A stretch of DNA of 64,000 nucleotides from assembly GCA_017476545.1 (NCBI GenBank), contig JAFUZP010000023.1, positions 1 to 64,000 on the forward strand. The letters run 5' to 3'. The translations under genes were made by a program, and so were the position numbers. Under the pieces are notes generated by a model that was given only the letters and a program-made list of their open reading frames with translations, did no database searches and was not told where the DNA came from. Each line of letters opens with the position of its first letter. The stretch's first letter is position 1. Below, in pieces: positions 1-9,117 of the stretch. The stretch comes from Alloprevotella sp. (GTDB taxonomy: Bacteria > Bacteroidota > Bacteroidia > Bacteroidales > Bacteroidaceae).

Positions 1-64
1 AGGTTCTCGCCCTTCGGCCTCCTATATATCGTCGTTTTCTTCATGATTACGTCGTTTGGTACTG

Positions 65-72
65 CAAAGGTA
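65..72 (-). promoter_or_regulatory. Bacteroidota -7 promoter box facing left
   Basis: Read on the minus strand this is TACCTTTG, an exact match to the TAnnTTTG -7 element of Bacteroidota sigma-ABfr promoters. It points out of the window, so it probably drives a gene left of base 1 that is divergent from the peptidase gene at 143. I see no clear TTTG element 19-21 bp further upstream, so the -33 part is weak. Confidence 0.5.
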
Positions 73-142
73 CAAAATTATATCGAATTATCGTCAGAAA
101 CATCTGACTATCAGTCTTGTTAATTTTTAGAACATCCCTACA

Positions 143-2002
143 ATGAAGAAACTTTTCCTTTCCGCCCTCGCGGCCCTGCTGACGCTGGGAGCTCGCGCAG
201 ATGGCGGTATGTGGTTCCTCCAGCTGATGGAGGAACAGCACTTGGCTGACTCGCTGCGGGCGGCCGGTCTGCAAATGAAGCCGAAGCAGTTGCTTGCCTT
301 GCGCGATTGCGTGGGGCAGTTCGGTGGAGGCTGTACGGCGGAGGTCATCTCCCCGGATGGTCTTATCCTGACCAACAACCACTGCGGTTATAGTTACGTT
401 CATGCGATGAGTACGCTGGAGACGAACTACTTGCAGGACGGCTACTTCGCCAAGAGCCGTGTCGAGGAACTGCCCGTGCCGGAACTGACTTTTAGCTTCG
501 TAATCAGTGTGGCTGAGGTGACGGCGCTGGTGGAAGACGCCGCAGCCCGCTCGGGAACGGACGAATATGTCCGCCAGACGCACCGCTTCCTCCAGCCGCT
601 GGCCGACAGCCTTCTGGCACTCTCGTCCTATAAGGGGCAGGCCGGTATGGAGGCTGAGGTGGTTCCTTTCTATGGTGGCAACCGCTTCTACATCTTCTAT
701 ACGCAGACCTACCCGGACGTGCGCCTCGTGGTGAACCCGCCCTTGAACGTGGCACAGTTCGGTGGCGATGGTGATAATTGGGTGTGGCCGCGCCATAATC
801 CCGACTTCGCCGTCTTCCGCGTCTATGCCGATGCGAAAGGGCGGCCCGCCGCCTACGACCCGGCTAATGTGCCCCTGCGGCGCAAGCACTATCTGCCCAT
901 TTCCCTGCGCGGCTACGAGGAGGGCGACTATACCATGATTATGGGCTTCCCCGGTCGTACAAGCCGTTACCTCTCAGCTGCGCAGTTGGAGCGCGAGATG
1001 CAGGCTATCTATACGCCCATCAATGCGGTTGGTGTGCCTTTGTTGGAATGGGAGCGCGAGCAGATGGAGCGTAGTGACAGCGTACGCCTCGCCATGCAGG
1101 ACGACCACATGATGCTCCAGAACACCGTGAAGAATTTCGGTGGTGCGCTGGAGGCGGTGCGCAGGACCGGCCTCGTGGAGCAGAAGCGCGTGCAGGACGA
1201 AGCGCTGACACAGTATGCCCTGCGTAAGGGCGATGCAGAGCTCGCCGGTGTGGTAGATAAGATCGGGCGACTCCTCAATACCGCGATGCTTGATACCATC
1301 CATGACTTCATGCTCTATCGCCGCACGCTCAGTCTTGACTCTGCGCGCCGTGCCGTGACCCTGCCGCTGTGGGAGAAGCTCTGCCGTCTGCCATCCTCGA
1401 AGGCCGTCACGGCGGCTACATCCAAGGAAGAGGCGGACTCTGTGATGCGGACCTACTATGCTGCTTACGCGCGGACAACCAAGGCCGAGGTCGTTCTCTC
1501 CCGTACATACCAGCGCGGGATTATGGATATGAACGGCTGGAGCACTGCGCCCGATGCCAACTTTACGCAGCGGCTCACCTACGGGCATGTGCGGGGATAT
1601 TCGCCGCGCGATGCCGTGCGTTACGACTTCAAGACGCAGCTTGGCGGCATGTTCGAGAAGGAAAGTGTTACCGACCCCGACTACGCGGTGAACCCCCGTG
1701 TGCGGCAGCTCTACGTGGCCCGCGACTTTGGCCGCTATGCCACCAGCGACGGGCTGATGCAGACTGACTTCCTGACGGACAACGACATCACGGGCGGTAA
1801 CAGCGGGAGTCCGGTGCTCAATGCGCGCGGCGAGCTCATCGGCGTGGCCTTTGACGGCAACATCGAGAGCCTTTCGTCCGACTTCAAGTACAACCCGCAG
1901 CTGCAGCGTTGCATCAATGCCGACATACGCTACGTCCTCTGGACGATTGACACCTTCGGCGGTAGCGGTTACCTGCTCCGCGAGTTGGAGTTGCGACCAT
2001 GA
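143..2002 (+). CDS. S46 family dipeptidyl peptidase, DPP7-like
   Basis: Secreted or periplasmic serine exopeptidase releasing dipeptides from peptide N-termini, a key step for Bacteroidales that live on peptides. It starts with a signal peptide (residues 1 to about 19, MKKLFLSALAALLTLGARA) followed by DGGMWF, near the usual mature N-terminus. The chymotrypsin-fold triad is visible as His80 in TNNHC, Asp221 in HNPDF and Ser554 in GGNSGSP. Eighteen residues after the serine lies FDGN with Gly572. This equals the S1-pocket position that is Gly in DPP7 (hydrophobic P1) and Arg in DPP11 (acidic P1), so I infer DPP7-type specificity. At 619 residues it is about 100 shorter than typical S46 enzymes, and the loss appears to be in the helical cap between Asp and Ser. 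Its stop overlaps the start of the next gene. Confidence 0.93.
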   Translation: MKKLFLSALAALLTLGARADGGMWFLQLMEEQHLADSLRAAGLQMKPKQLLALRDCVGQFGGGCTAEVISPDGLILTNNHCGYSYVHAMSTLETNYLQDGYFAKSRVEELPVPELTFSFVISVAEVTALVEDAAARSGTDEYVRQTHRFLQPLADSLLALSSYKGQAGMEAEVVPFYGGNRFYIFYTQTYPDVRLVVNPPLNVAQFGGDGDNWVWPRHNPDFAVFRVYADAKGRPAAYDPANVPLRRKHYLPISLRGYEEGDYTMIMGFPGRTSRYLSAAQLEREMQAIYTPINAVGVPLLEWEREQMERSDSVRLAMQDDHMMLQNTVKNFGGALEAVRRTGLVEQKRVQDEALTQYALRKGDAELAGVVDKIGRLLNTAMLDTIHDFMLYRRTLSLDSARRAVTLPLWEKLCRLPSSKAVTAATSKEEADSVMRTYYAAYARTTKAEVVLSRTYQRGIMDMNGWSTAPDANFTQRLTYGHVRGYSPRDAVRYDFKTQLGGMFEKESVTDPDYAVNPRVRQLYVARDFGRYATSDGLMQTDFLTDNDITGGNSGSPVLNARGELIGVAFDGNIESLSSDFKYNPQLQRCINADIRYVLWTIDTFGGSGYLLRELELRP

Positions 2003-2532
2003 TGCCGCGTATCCTCATCGCTTACTTCTCCCATGCGGGCGAGAACTGGGTGGACGGCGCGCTGCGCCGGATTGACCGGGGGAACACGCGGCGCGTGGCG
2101 GAGAAGGTGCAGGTGCTGACGGGCGGCGACCTCTTCGAGATACGTCCCCGGTGGCCTTATCCTGAGGACTACGATGCCTGCTGCGCGCAGGCGAAGGCTG
2201 AGCTGGAGGCCGACGCGCGCCCCGAGCTGGCAGGCGGGTTTCCCGATGTGGGGCGGTACGACCGCATCTACCTCGGCTATCCCCTGTGGTACGGCACGAT
2301 GCCCATGCCTGTCTTCACTTTCTTGGAGCGTTATGACTTCACGGGGAAGTGGCTGATACCTTTCTCTACGCATGAGGGGGGCGGGCTGGGGAGCAGCGTG
2401 GACGACATCCTGCGCACGGCGCGTGGCGGGCGGACGCTGGAGGCCGTAGCCTTCGAGGGCAGCCGTGTGGAGGAACTGGAGCGCCCTATCCTGCAGTGGG
2501 TGGGACGGACGAGCGGCCGGCGCGCGCGCTGA
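1999..2532 (+). CDS. Flavodoxin-like protein
   Basis: 177 residues. The N-terminus MMPRILIAYFSHAGENW is the phosphate-binding loop region of a flavodoxin of the Flavodoxin_4 type (AYFS followed by a Gly/Thr/Asn-rich turn). IYLGYPLWYGTMP and PFSTHEGGGLGSS match the two flavin-ring loops. It probably binds FMN and acts as a small cytoplasmic electron carrier or NAD(P)H-dependent reductase; the substrate is unknown. An insertion of about ten residues sits between the phosphate loop and the first helix (VDGALRRIDRGNTRRVAEKV). The start overlaps the stop of the S46 peptidase gene by ATGA, so the two are translationally coupled, although no functional link is known. A strong terminator follows. Confidence 0.85.
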   Translation: MMPRILIAYFSHAGENWVDGALRRIDRGNTRRVAEKVQVLTGGDLFEIRPRWPYPEDYDACCAQAKAELEADARPELAGGFPDVGRYDRIYLGYPLWYGTMPMPVFTFLERYDFTGKWLIPFSTHEGGGLGSSVDDILRTARGGRTLEAVAFEGSRVEELERPILQWVGRTSGRRAR

Positions 2533-2547
2533 GATCCGGATGACGGA

Positions 2548-2583
2548 CTGGCCGCAGGGGAGTGATGTTGCCCCTGCGGCCAG
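2548..2583 (+). terminator. Intrinsic terminator after the flavodoxin gene
   Basis: A perfect 13-bp stem (CTGGCCGCAGGGG at 2548-2560 with its complement at 2571-2583) around a 10-nt loop, followed by the T-rich TTTGTCGTGTTT. It closes the peptidase-flavodoxin unit before the convergent minus-strand genes. The rest of the gap to 2743 holds nothing I recognise. Confidence 0.8.
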
Positions 2584-2743
2584 TTTGTCGTGTTTCGGGA
2601 TGTGGCTTCCTGCTGCATTTTCTGAGCCTGCCGGGGCGGATGCTCCGGAGGCGCTCTGGGAGTGGGGGCTGTACATCTATTATAACAGATGGGTGCGGTC
2701 AGTTATAAGGGATGCGTGCCGGTGTCCTGCGGGCGGCAGTCGG

Positions 2744-3268
2744 TCAGTCCTCCTCGGGGCCTGCGTCGTCCTCCTCCCCTGTGTCATCGGACAGCTGGGG
2801 CTGCGGCGTTTCGGCGTAGCCGCGCTCGTAGCCTTCGGCGTAGCCTTTGGCGTATGCCTGGCGGCCTGCGGGGGTGGTGAAGGTGTTGGACTCGTCGTAA
2901 GTGGCGCGGTGCTGACCGAGGGAGGCATCGTACTGCCCGGCCATGTATCCGTCCTCCTGCCCCGCGAGGGTGGCGGGGCGCACTTCGCCCCAGCTGATGG
3001 TGTCGGGGGCGGCGGGGGGCAGGGTGTCGGGCACGGCGGGTAGGGCGCTGGGGTCGCCCGTGGTGTCGGGTACGGCTACGGGGGCCAGTCCTGCCTGCTG
3101 TGCGGCTCCGGTCTGGCGGGCTGCGGCCAGCTCGCGGTAGATGGGTGCGCGGCGGTCGCTCTCCAGCTTGAGGAAGAGGATGAGGGCCGTGCAGAGCAGG
3201 CAGCTCGCTACGATGAGCGCCGCCTGCCAGCGGGGCGGGCCGTTCTTTTTGTCCTTGTCGGTGCTCAT
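2744..3268 (-). CDS. Small membrane-anchored protein at the end of the mre-rod operon
   Basis: 174 residues, not recognised as a named family. It has a short charged cytoplasmic N-terminus (MSTDKDKKNGPPRW), one transmembrane helix (about 16-34), a Pro/Ala/Thr-rich periplasmic linker, a Tyr-Gly motif region (QAYAKGYAEGYERGYAE) and a very acidic C-terminus. The start overlaps the rodA stop by ATGA, so it is co-translated with the elongasome genes. By position it could be an accessory factor of the cell-wall elongation machinery, but this is inference only. A second frame across the same bases is Arg-rich and looks like a shadow. Confidence 0.6.
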   Translation of the reverse strand: MSTDKDKKNGPPRWQAALIVASCLLCTALILFLKLESDRRAPIYRELAAARQTGAAQQAGLAPVAVPDTTGDPSALPAVPDTLPPAAPDTISWGEVRPATLAGQEDGYMAGQYDASLGQHRATYDESNTFTTPAGRQAYAKGYAEGYERGYAETPQPQLSDDTGEEDDAGPEED

Positions 3269-4737
3269 CGTCTCCGTAGTTTGTCGCCCGCGTCAAAGCG
3301 CAGGAAGATGAATAATAGCAGCGTGAACCCCCAGAGGGAGGAGCCGCCGTAGCTGAAAAAGGGCAGCGGGATGCCGATGACGGGCGTGAGGCCGATGACC
3401 ATCCCGATGTTGATGAATACGTGGAAGAGGAGTATGCTCAGCACGCAGTAGCCATAGACGCGGCCGAACGTGGTGCTCTGCCGCTCGGCGAGCCACAAGA
3501 TGCGCAGGATGAGCAGGAGGAAGAGCAGCAACACGGCGCAGCTCCCGATGAAGCCCTGCTCCTCGCCGATGGTGCAGAAGATGAAGTCTGTGTCCTGCTC
3601 GGGCACGTACTTGAGCTTCGTCTGCGTGCCGTTCATGAATCCCTTCCCCTCCAAGCCGCCGGAGCCGATGGCAATCTTGCTCTGGTGGACGTTATAGCCG
3701 GCACGGGCCACGTCCTCCTCAATGCCCAGCAGCACCTTGATGCGCAGCTGCTGGTGCTCCTGGAAGACGTTGTTCAGGGCGTAGTCCGACGTGTAGAGGA
3801 AAGCGGTGCTTCCGAGGGCGAATGCGGCGATGAGGTAATAGGCCCTGACGCGCCCGCCCAACCCGATCCAGACAAGGTAGCCCGCCATGGCTACAATCCA
3901 CACAATCTGTACCCACGCGATATCGTACGGAATGGCGAGACGCGAGACGAGCCATGCCGCAAAGTGTACGACCGTACCCCAGAGCAGAAGCCGCCGCATG
4001 TGGCCGGTCCGGGGGCAGTACACCCCTGTCATACCCGCCACGCACAGCCAGATGAGCAGGAGCACGACGGACTGGCCCACCGTGGCGTAAGTGCCGGGCA
4101 GGAACTCGTCGGCGAAACGGACGCCTACAACAAAGAATACCACGGCGGCTACGGCACAGAATAGGATGGCACCGGGCATCCCCTCGCGGTAGAACATCAG
4201 GAAGAACGCGAGGAACACCAGTGCGGAACCTGTCTCCTTCTGCATGACGATCAGCCCCATAGGCAGCAGTACGAGACCTGCCGCCTTCGCAAGATTGCGC
4301 ATGTCGGACAGCGTGAAGCCGAATTCGCCGATGAGTTTCGCCAGTGCAAGGGAAGTCGCACACTTGGCGAACTCGGCGGGCTGCAGGCTTACGGCACCGA
4401 GCGATATCCAGGAACGGGAGCCCTTGATATCCTTGGCGATGAAGGGGGTGATGAGTAGCAGGACGAGCATCGCGACGTAGAGGAGGCCCGATACGGAATC
4501 AAAATACTTCTCGTCTATCATCAGCAGGAATGCTCCCAGTCCCAGTGAGCAGCCCATCCATACGAGCTGCTTGCCCGACCGCGTGCCCCAGCTGAAGAAG
4601 TCCGTGTCCCCAATTTCGTGGCTCGCGCCACAGATGGAGAGCCACCCCGCGCAGAGTAGGAGCAGGTAGATGGTGATGATGAGCCAGTCGGCGCGGAAGG
4701 CGGGGTTGCCTGTCCGTTTCTGCAAGTTATCTCTCAT
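3265..4737 (-). CDS. rodA: Rod shape-determining peptidoglycan polymerase RodA
   Basis: SEDS-family glycosyltransferase that polymerises lipid II during lateral wall growth together with the PBP2 encoded next to it. The chosen start gives 490 residues (MRDNLQKRTG) and overlaps the mrdA stop by ATGA; the reading frame is open further upstream but that part lacks membrane character. About ten hydrophobic segments are visible. The SEDS hallmark PLPFFSYGGSS lies near the C-terminus, and the region between about 360 and 400 (ALNNVFQEHQQLRIK to VHQSKIAIGSGG) corresponds to the large extracellular loop. The order purH-mreB-mreC-mreD-mrdA-rodA is conserved in Bacteroidales. Confidence 0.95.
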   Translation of the reverse strand: MRDNLQKRTGNPAFRADWLIITIYLLLLCAGWLSICGASHEIGDTDFFSWGTRSGKQLVWMGCSLGLGAFLLMIDEKYFDSVSGLLYVAMLVLLLITPFIAKDIKGSRSWISLGAVSLQPAEFAKCATSLALAKLIGEFGFTLSDMRNLAKAAGLVLLPMGLIVMQKETGSALVFLAFFLMFYREGMPGAILFCAVAAVVFFVVGVRFADEFLPGTYATVGQSVVLLLIWLCVAGMTGVYCPRTGHMRRLLLWGTVVHFAAWLVSRLAIPYDIAWVQIVWIVAMAGYLVWIGLGGRVRAYYLIAAFALGSTAFLYTSDYALNNVFQEHQQLRIKVLLGIEEDVARAGYNVHQSKIAIGSGGLEGKGFMNGTQTKLKYVPEQDTDFIFCTIGEEQGFIGSCAVLLLFLLLILRILWLAERQSTTFGRVYGYCVLSILLFHVFINIGMVIGLTPVIGIPLPFFSYGGSSLWGFTLLLFIFLRFDAGDKLRRR

Positions 4738-6578
4738 CGCTCGTACCCTCCATAGTTGATGCGGCGGGCCTGGAAGGAGCGTGCTTGCGCCTCCGACCCG
4801 GGCGAGAGTTTCCCGTTCAGGTACTGTTCCATGATGAGCTTGCCCAAGGGAACGCCGAACGTGGCACCGAAGCCGCCGTTCTCTACATACACGGCAACGG
4901 CAATGCGGGGTTCGTTCATCGGGGCGAAGCCCATAAAGGCGGAATGGTCGTGCCCTCGGTTCTGCGCCGTCCCCGTTTTTCCGCATACTTCGTAGCCCGG
5001 GATGTTCGCTCCCCGGCATGTGCCGCCCGTTACCGCCGCGCGCATTCCGGCCACGGCATAGTCGTACCACTTGGCATCTACCATCGTGTAGTGCGGCCGG
5101 GTGTAAAGCGTGTCAATCCGCCCGCCCTGGATGTCCTTTACCACGTGGGGGATGTAGTAGTACCCCCTGTTGGCAACTGTAGCGGCGAGGTTGGCAATCT
5201 GTAGCGGCGTGGCCGTCACTTCGCCCTGTCCGATGGATATGGACACGATGGAGAGCGGCCCCCAGTCGCCGAAGTGTTCGGTATAGTAAGGCGCGTTGGG
5301 TATCATGCCGCGCTTCTCGCCCGGCAGGTCCACCCCGAGCCTGTAGCCGTAGCCCATCCGCACGAGGTGGTCTTTCCAACGCGTCATGGCTTCATCGCGT
5401 GAGGCGTACTTCTGGCGGTTAGAAAGCATGTGGTACAGGTTCCAGCAGAAGTAGGCATTGCAGGACGTACCGATGGCTGAGACAAGGGCAATGGGCGATC
5501 CGTGGCCGTGACATCCGAGGTGCAGTCCTTTGAAGTTGAAGCCCCGACTGCACGGATAGGCGGTTTGCGGCGTGATGATGCCTTCCTGAAGTCCCAGCAA
5601 CGCCTGCGTGATCTTGAATGTGGAACCGGGTGGGTACATGCCCATGATAGCGCGGTTGAGCAGCGGCTTCATGGGGTCTTTCGCGAGTTGTTGGTGTGCC
5701 TTGCTCCGTTCCCGGCCTACCATGGCGCGGGGGTCGTAGGTGGGCGACGATGCCATGCAGAGTATTTGTCCCGTTGCAGGCTCTATGGCGACAATCGCCC
5801 CGAGTTTCCCTTCCAGCAACTGCTCCGCAAGGGCCTGTAGGCGCGCGTCAATGCTCAGCGTGAGGTTGCTTCCGGGAACGGGTGTCCTGTCGTATGCGCC
5901 GTCCTGATAGCGGCCCTTGATGCTGCCGTGTACGTCACGGAGGAGGATGCGCAGACCCTTTTCGCCCCGGAGCTGCTTTTCGTAAGAACGTTCCACACCC
6001 AGTTTCCCGATATAGTCCCCGCTGCGGTAGTATTTGTCTTCGGCCTCGTTGATGTCCTTCTCGTTTACTTCGCCCACATCACCGAGCACGTGTGCCGCAA
6101 TGCCGGAGGCATAGCGCCGGATGCTGCGCTTTTCAATGGAGAATCCCCGGAATTGGAATAGCTTTTCCCGCAGTAGCATGAACTCTTCGGCAGGGATTTG
6201 TGTCATGAATACTTGGGGTGTGTAGCGCGAATAGCCTTTGCTATTCTTTATCTCGTCGCACCTTTTTTCGTAGAACTCCGGCGTAATGCCGACCGTCTCG
6301 CAGAAGTCGAGTGTGTCAATACCGCGCTGGTCGTTCATGGTCACCATGATATTATACGATGGCTCATTGTAAACGAGCAGCGAGTCGTTCCTGTCGAAAA
6401 TTAGCCCCCGGGAGGGGTAGAGCACATCCCGCCGGAAGGCGTTAGAGTCGGCGTTCTTCTTGTAATCATCGCTGAGCAGTTGGAGCGCGAAGAGGCGCAT
6501 GATGTAGATGACCACGATACCTATGGCCACGCCTCCGATGACGAAGCGCCGATTCTTGAATGTTTCCTGAATGTCCAT
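4734..6578 (-). CDS. mrdA: Penicillin-binding protein 2, elongation transpeptidase
   Basis: Class B PBP, 614 residues, cross-linking peptidoglycan in the elongasome. One N-terminal membrane anchor (about residues 12-32) precedes the pedestal/dimerisation domain (about 40-230) and the transpeptidase domain. All three active-site motifs are visible: SxxK in PPGSTFKI, SxN in GTSCNAYF and KTG in VCGKTGTAQN. It lies between mreD and rodA with a 4-nt overlap with rodA, which fits their paired action. The inner-membrane location with a periplasmic catalytic domain follows from the family. Confidence 0.96.
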   Translation of the reverse strand: MDIQETFKNRRFVIGGVAIGIVVIYIMRLFALQLLSDDYKKNADSNAFRRDVLYPSRGLIFDRNDSLLVYNEPSYNIMVTMNDQRGIDTLDFCETVGITPEFYEKRCDEIKNSKGYSRYTPQVFMTQIPAEEFMLLREKLFQFRGFSIEKRSIRRYASGIAAHVLGDVGEVNEKDINEAEDKYYRSGDYIGKLGVERSYEKQLRGEKGLRILLRDVHGSIKGRYQDGAYDRTPVPGSNLTLSIDARLQALAEQLLEGKLGAIVAIEPATGQILCMASSPTYDPRAMVGRERSKAHQQLAKDPMKPLLNRAIMGMYPPGSTFKITQALLGLQEGIITPQTAYPCSRGFNFKGLHLGCHGHGSPIALVSAIGTSCNAYFCWNLYHMLSNRQKYASRDEAMTRWKDHLVRMGYGYRLGVDLPGEKRGMIPNAPYYTEHFGDWGPLSIVSISIGQGEVTATPLQIANLAATVANRGYYYIPHVVKDIQGGRIDTLYTRPHYTMVDAKWYDYAVAGMRAAVTGGTCRGANIPGYEVCGKTGTAQNRGHDHSAFMGFAPMNEPRIAVAVYVENGGFGATFGVPLGKLIMEQYLNGKLSPGSEAQARSFQARRINYGGYER

Positions 6579-6584
6579 CGGGGC

Positions 6585-7094
6585 CTACTTTTCGTTTCTT
6601 ATCAGCTCAAAGGCCGCGATGAAGAGGATGGTGAGCGCGCTACTGCCCAGTGTGTTGATGAGGACATCTGGCCAGTGGAAAAGGTTGAACGCTTCAAGGC
6701 AGAAGAAAAGGAGGCAATGAAGCACTGTCACCGCCGTAGCGAAGCGTAAGAACGCGCTCCATTCCATTGTGTGTACGCTGGGTAGGAGCGGTGTGTTCTC
6801 GTCGTAGTCCTTCGGCGCGAAGAGGTGGAGCAGCCACGGCGTAAGCAGCCCGCCCGCAGTCGTGGTTGCAGCAGCTACGCCCGGGGTGTTACAGGATGCG
6901 TCAATAAGGAGGCCGAGCACGAATCCCAACAGGATGTAGAGCCAGCGGGGCGTGTTGCCGGGGAGGATGAGCAGGAAATAGATGTAGGGTAGGGGCGTGG
7001 CATAGCCCAGTATGTGGATGTGGTTGCACACGAGTGCTTGCAGGAGCACCAGCAGAACGAACCAAAAGATGCGGGAAACGACGGTCTGTATCAT
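6585..7094 (-). CDS. mreD: Rod shape-determining membrane protein MreD
   Basis: 169 residues with five or six hydrophobic segments (for example VSRIFWFVLLVLLQALVC and WLYILLGFVLGLLID), the usual size of MreD. It is the integral membrane partner of MreC and MreB. Sequence conservation is poor across the family, so the call relies on hydropathy, size and position between mreC and mrdA. It ends 6 bp before the mrdA start. Confidence 0.9.
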   Translation of the reverse strand: MIQTVVSRIFWFVLLVLLQALVCNHIHILGYATPLPYIYFLLILPGNTPRWLYILLGFVLGLLIDASCNTPGVAAATTTAGGLLTPWLLHLFAPKDYDENTPLLPSVHTMEWSAFLRFATAVTVLHCLLFFCLEAFNLFHWPDVLINTLGSSALTILFIAAFELIRNEK

Positions 7095-7109
7095 CGGAAT
7101 GCAGGGGGG

Positions 7110-7991
7110 TTATTGTGGCAGGTTCCCGCTGGCGGCGGCCGCCGCATCCCTTTCGGCGGCTTTAGCCTTGAGCGAATCTATTTCAACCTTGTAAGGCGTA
7201 GCGATAACCTCTACGTCGCGGATCGTTGCGAAGTCGGTGCCGAGCCGCACGTTCAGCTTGTAGGACTGGCCGTCCGAAGAGTTGCCGACACCTACCACGC
7301 GGCCTACGAACAGTCCGGGCGGGAATACTGCACTGTAGCCACTGGTCTCGACAATCTCGCCCTTGTTCACCTTCGCATAGCGCGGGATGTCGTCAAGGTG
7401 CGCAAGGCGGAGGTCTTTCCCTTCCCATTGCAGTGAGCCGAAGTAACTCTGTCCCCGGACGCGGCAGCTGAGGCTTGACTTCCGGTTGGTAATGGGGATG
7501 ACGAGCGAGTGGTGGGGGCCTGTGAGGTAAACGATGCCGACTACGCCGCCACCGCCTACGACTCCCATTTCGGGAGTTACGCCCTCCGCCGTTCCTTTGT
7601 CAATGACGAGGTAGTTGTTGGCGCGCTCGGACGAATTGGACACTACCGTGGCTGAGATGAGCGACAGCGTACCTAACTGTTCCCGGAGCAGCACTTCCGT
7701 TTCGGAGGGATGGTGTCCGGCTTCTTGCAGGGCTTTCCGCAGTCGGTCGTTTTGCTGTTGTAGCAGTACGTTTCGGTGTACCAAATCCTTATTGACCTCC
7801 CGCAGGCGTACGAACGATACTCCGCTTTCGTAAACCCCATTGACCTCTGCAACGGCGGAGTTGGCCGCAGTGAACCACACGCTCCCCTGGTAACTGTTAA
7901 AGTTGAAGAGGAGCGTGAAACTTACCGCTTCGAGTAAGAGGAACACGAAGAAGTAATTGTACTTTCTGATGAAGTCAAAGAATGTGTTCAT
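7110..7991 (-). CDS. mreC: Rod shape-determining protein MreC
   Basis: 293 residues: a short cytoplasmic N-terminus, one transmembrane helix (about 13-32), a coiled coil (about 60-95, LREVNKDLVHRNVLLQQQND) and the beta-rich MreC domain (about 110-270) with GVVGGGGVVGIVYL and the Gly-rich turns typical of the family. It acts in the periplasm as the scaffold that activates PBP2-RodA. The C-terminus is Ala-rich (KAAERDAAAAASGNLPQ). It is followed by mreD after 15 bp. Confidence 0.95.
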   Translation of the reverse strand: MNTFFDFIRKYNYFFVFLLLEAVSFTLLFNFNSYQGSVWFTAANSAVAEVNGVYESGVSFVRLREVNKDLVHRNVLLQQQNDRLRKALQEAGHHPSETEVLLREQLGTLSLISATVVSNSSERANNYLVIDKGTAEGVTPEMGVVGGGGVVGIVYLTGPHHSLVIPITNRKSSLSCRVRGQSYFGSLQWEGKDLRLAHLDDIPRYAKVNKGEIVETSGYSAVFPPGLFVGRVVGVGNSSDGQSYKLNVRLGTDFATIRDVEVIATPYKVEIDSLKAKAAERDAAAAASGNLPQ

Positions 7992-8012
7992 GCGCCGACC
8001 GGCTTCCGGCTA

Positions 8013-9047
8013 TCACCGCATCAGGAACGTGTATTCCTCGACGTTCTGTAAGGCGATGCCCGTTCCGCGTGCTACGCACAGCAGGGGGTCTTCCGCAACG
8101 TGGAAGGGAATTTTGATTTTGTCCGTCAGGCGCTTGTCCAGTCCCCTGAGCAGCGCGCCGCCACCCGTGAGGAAGATACCGTTCTGCACGATGTCCGCGT
8201 AAAGTTCCGGCGGGGTCTGCTCCAATGCGTTGATAATGGCGGTTTCCAGCTGCCCGATACTCTTTTCCAGGCAGTGCGCAATTTCTTGGTAGCACACGGG
8301 AATCTCCATCGGCATGGCTGTAATCTTGTTCGGGCCGTGCACGATGTAGTCTTCTGGCGGGTTCGCGCCGAGGTCGGTTAGTGCGGCGCCGACGTTGATC
8401 TTGATGCGCTCAGCCATGCGGTCACTGACCTTCACGTTGTGCTGGCGGCTCATGTAGTTCACGATGTCCTGGGTGAAATCGTCACCGGCCACACGGATAG
8501 AGTTGTTCGTGACGAGGCCTCCGAGGGAGATGACGGCAATTTCCGTCGTTCCGCCGCCGATATCTACGACCATATTACCCTCGGGAGCGGTCACGTCCAC
8601 CCCTACGCCGATAGCTGCGGCCATAGGTTCATAGACTAGGAATACGTCCCGCCCGCCGGCATGTTCCGCACTGTCGCGTACGGCGCGGAGCTCAACTTCG
8701 GTGGAACCGCTGGGCACACCGATAACCATTCGCAGGGAGGGTGAGAAGAGGTGGCTCCCCTTGTTCACCATGCGGATGAGGCCGCGCACCATCTGTTCGC
8801 AGGCGTTAAAGTCGGCTATCACGCCGTTTCTCAGCGGGCGGATTACCTTGATGTCCGCCGGCTCCTTGCCTTCCATCAGTTTAGCCTTTTTGCCGACAGC
8901 AATCATGTCCCCGTTGTGCTTGTTTATCGCGACGTAGGACGGCTCATCTACAACGATTTTTCCGTCTTTGATGATGATAGTGTTCGCTGTGCCGAGGTCT
9001 ATGGCCAGTTCCTGGGTGAAAGAGAAAAAATTACTGAAGAATTTCAT
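8013..9047 (-). CDS. mreB: Actin-like rod shape protein MreB
   Basis: 344 residues, the usual length. The actin-fold nucleotide motifs are clear: phosphate-1 DLGTANTIII, phosphate-2 VVDIGGGTTEIAVI and the adenosine loop FLTGGGALLRGL. The N-terminal segment MKFFSNFFSFTQELAI is amphipathic and could contact the membrane. MreB filaments organise the elongasome encoded downstream. The upstream purH stop is 70 bp away and no separate promoter was seen in that gap, so mreB is probably transcribed from the purH promoter. Confidence 0.97.
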   Translation of the reverse strand: MKFFSNFFSFTQELAIDLGTANTIIIKDGKIVVDEPSYVAINKHNGDMIAVGKKAKLMEGKEPADIKVIRPLRNGVIADFNACEQMVRGLIRMVNKGSHLFSPSLRMVIGVPSGSTEVELRAVRDSAEHAGGRDVFLVYEPMAAAIGVGVDVTAPEGNMVVDIGGGTTEIAVISLGGLVTNNSIRVAGDDFTQDIVNYMSRQHNVKVSDRMAERIKINVGAALTDLGANPPEDYIVHGPNKITAMPMEIPVCYQEIAHCLEKSIGQLETAIINALEQTPPELYADIVQNGIFLTGGGALLRGLDKRLTDKIKIPFHVAEDPLLCVARGTGIALQNVEEYTFLMR

Positions 9048-9117
9048 TATACTTATGGGTGTTTCGGTGTTTCCTCAAAATGCGCGCAGTTCGTGTGCAT
9101 CGCCGGCATAGAGTGCG

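Noticed and set aside
3265-5070. A longer RodA with 111 extra N-terminal residues
   Set aside because: The extra part overlaps mrdA, is Arg-rich and has no membrane helix; the ATG at 4737 overlaps the mrdA stop as expected for coupled genes.
9048-9117. A frameshifted remnant of the PurH transformylase domain after the purH stop
   Set aside because: Only 70 bp separate the stop from mreB and I see no matching codons in any frame; the domain is absent rather than shifted.
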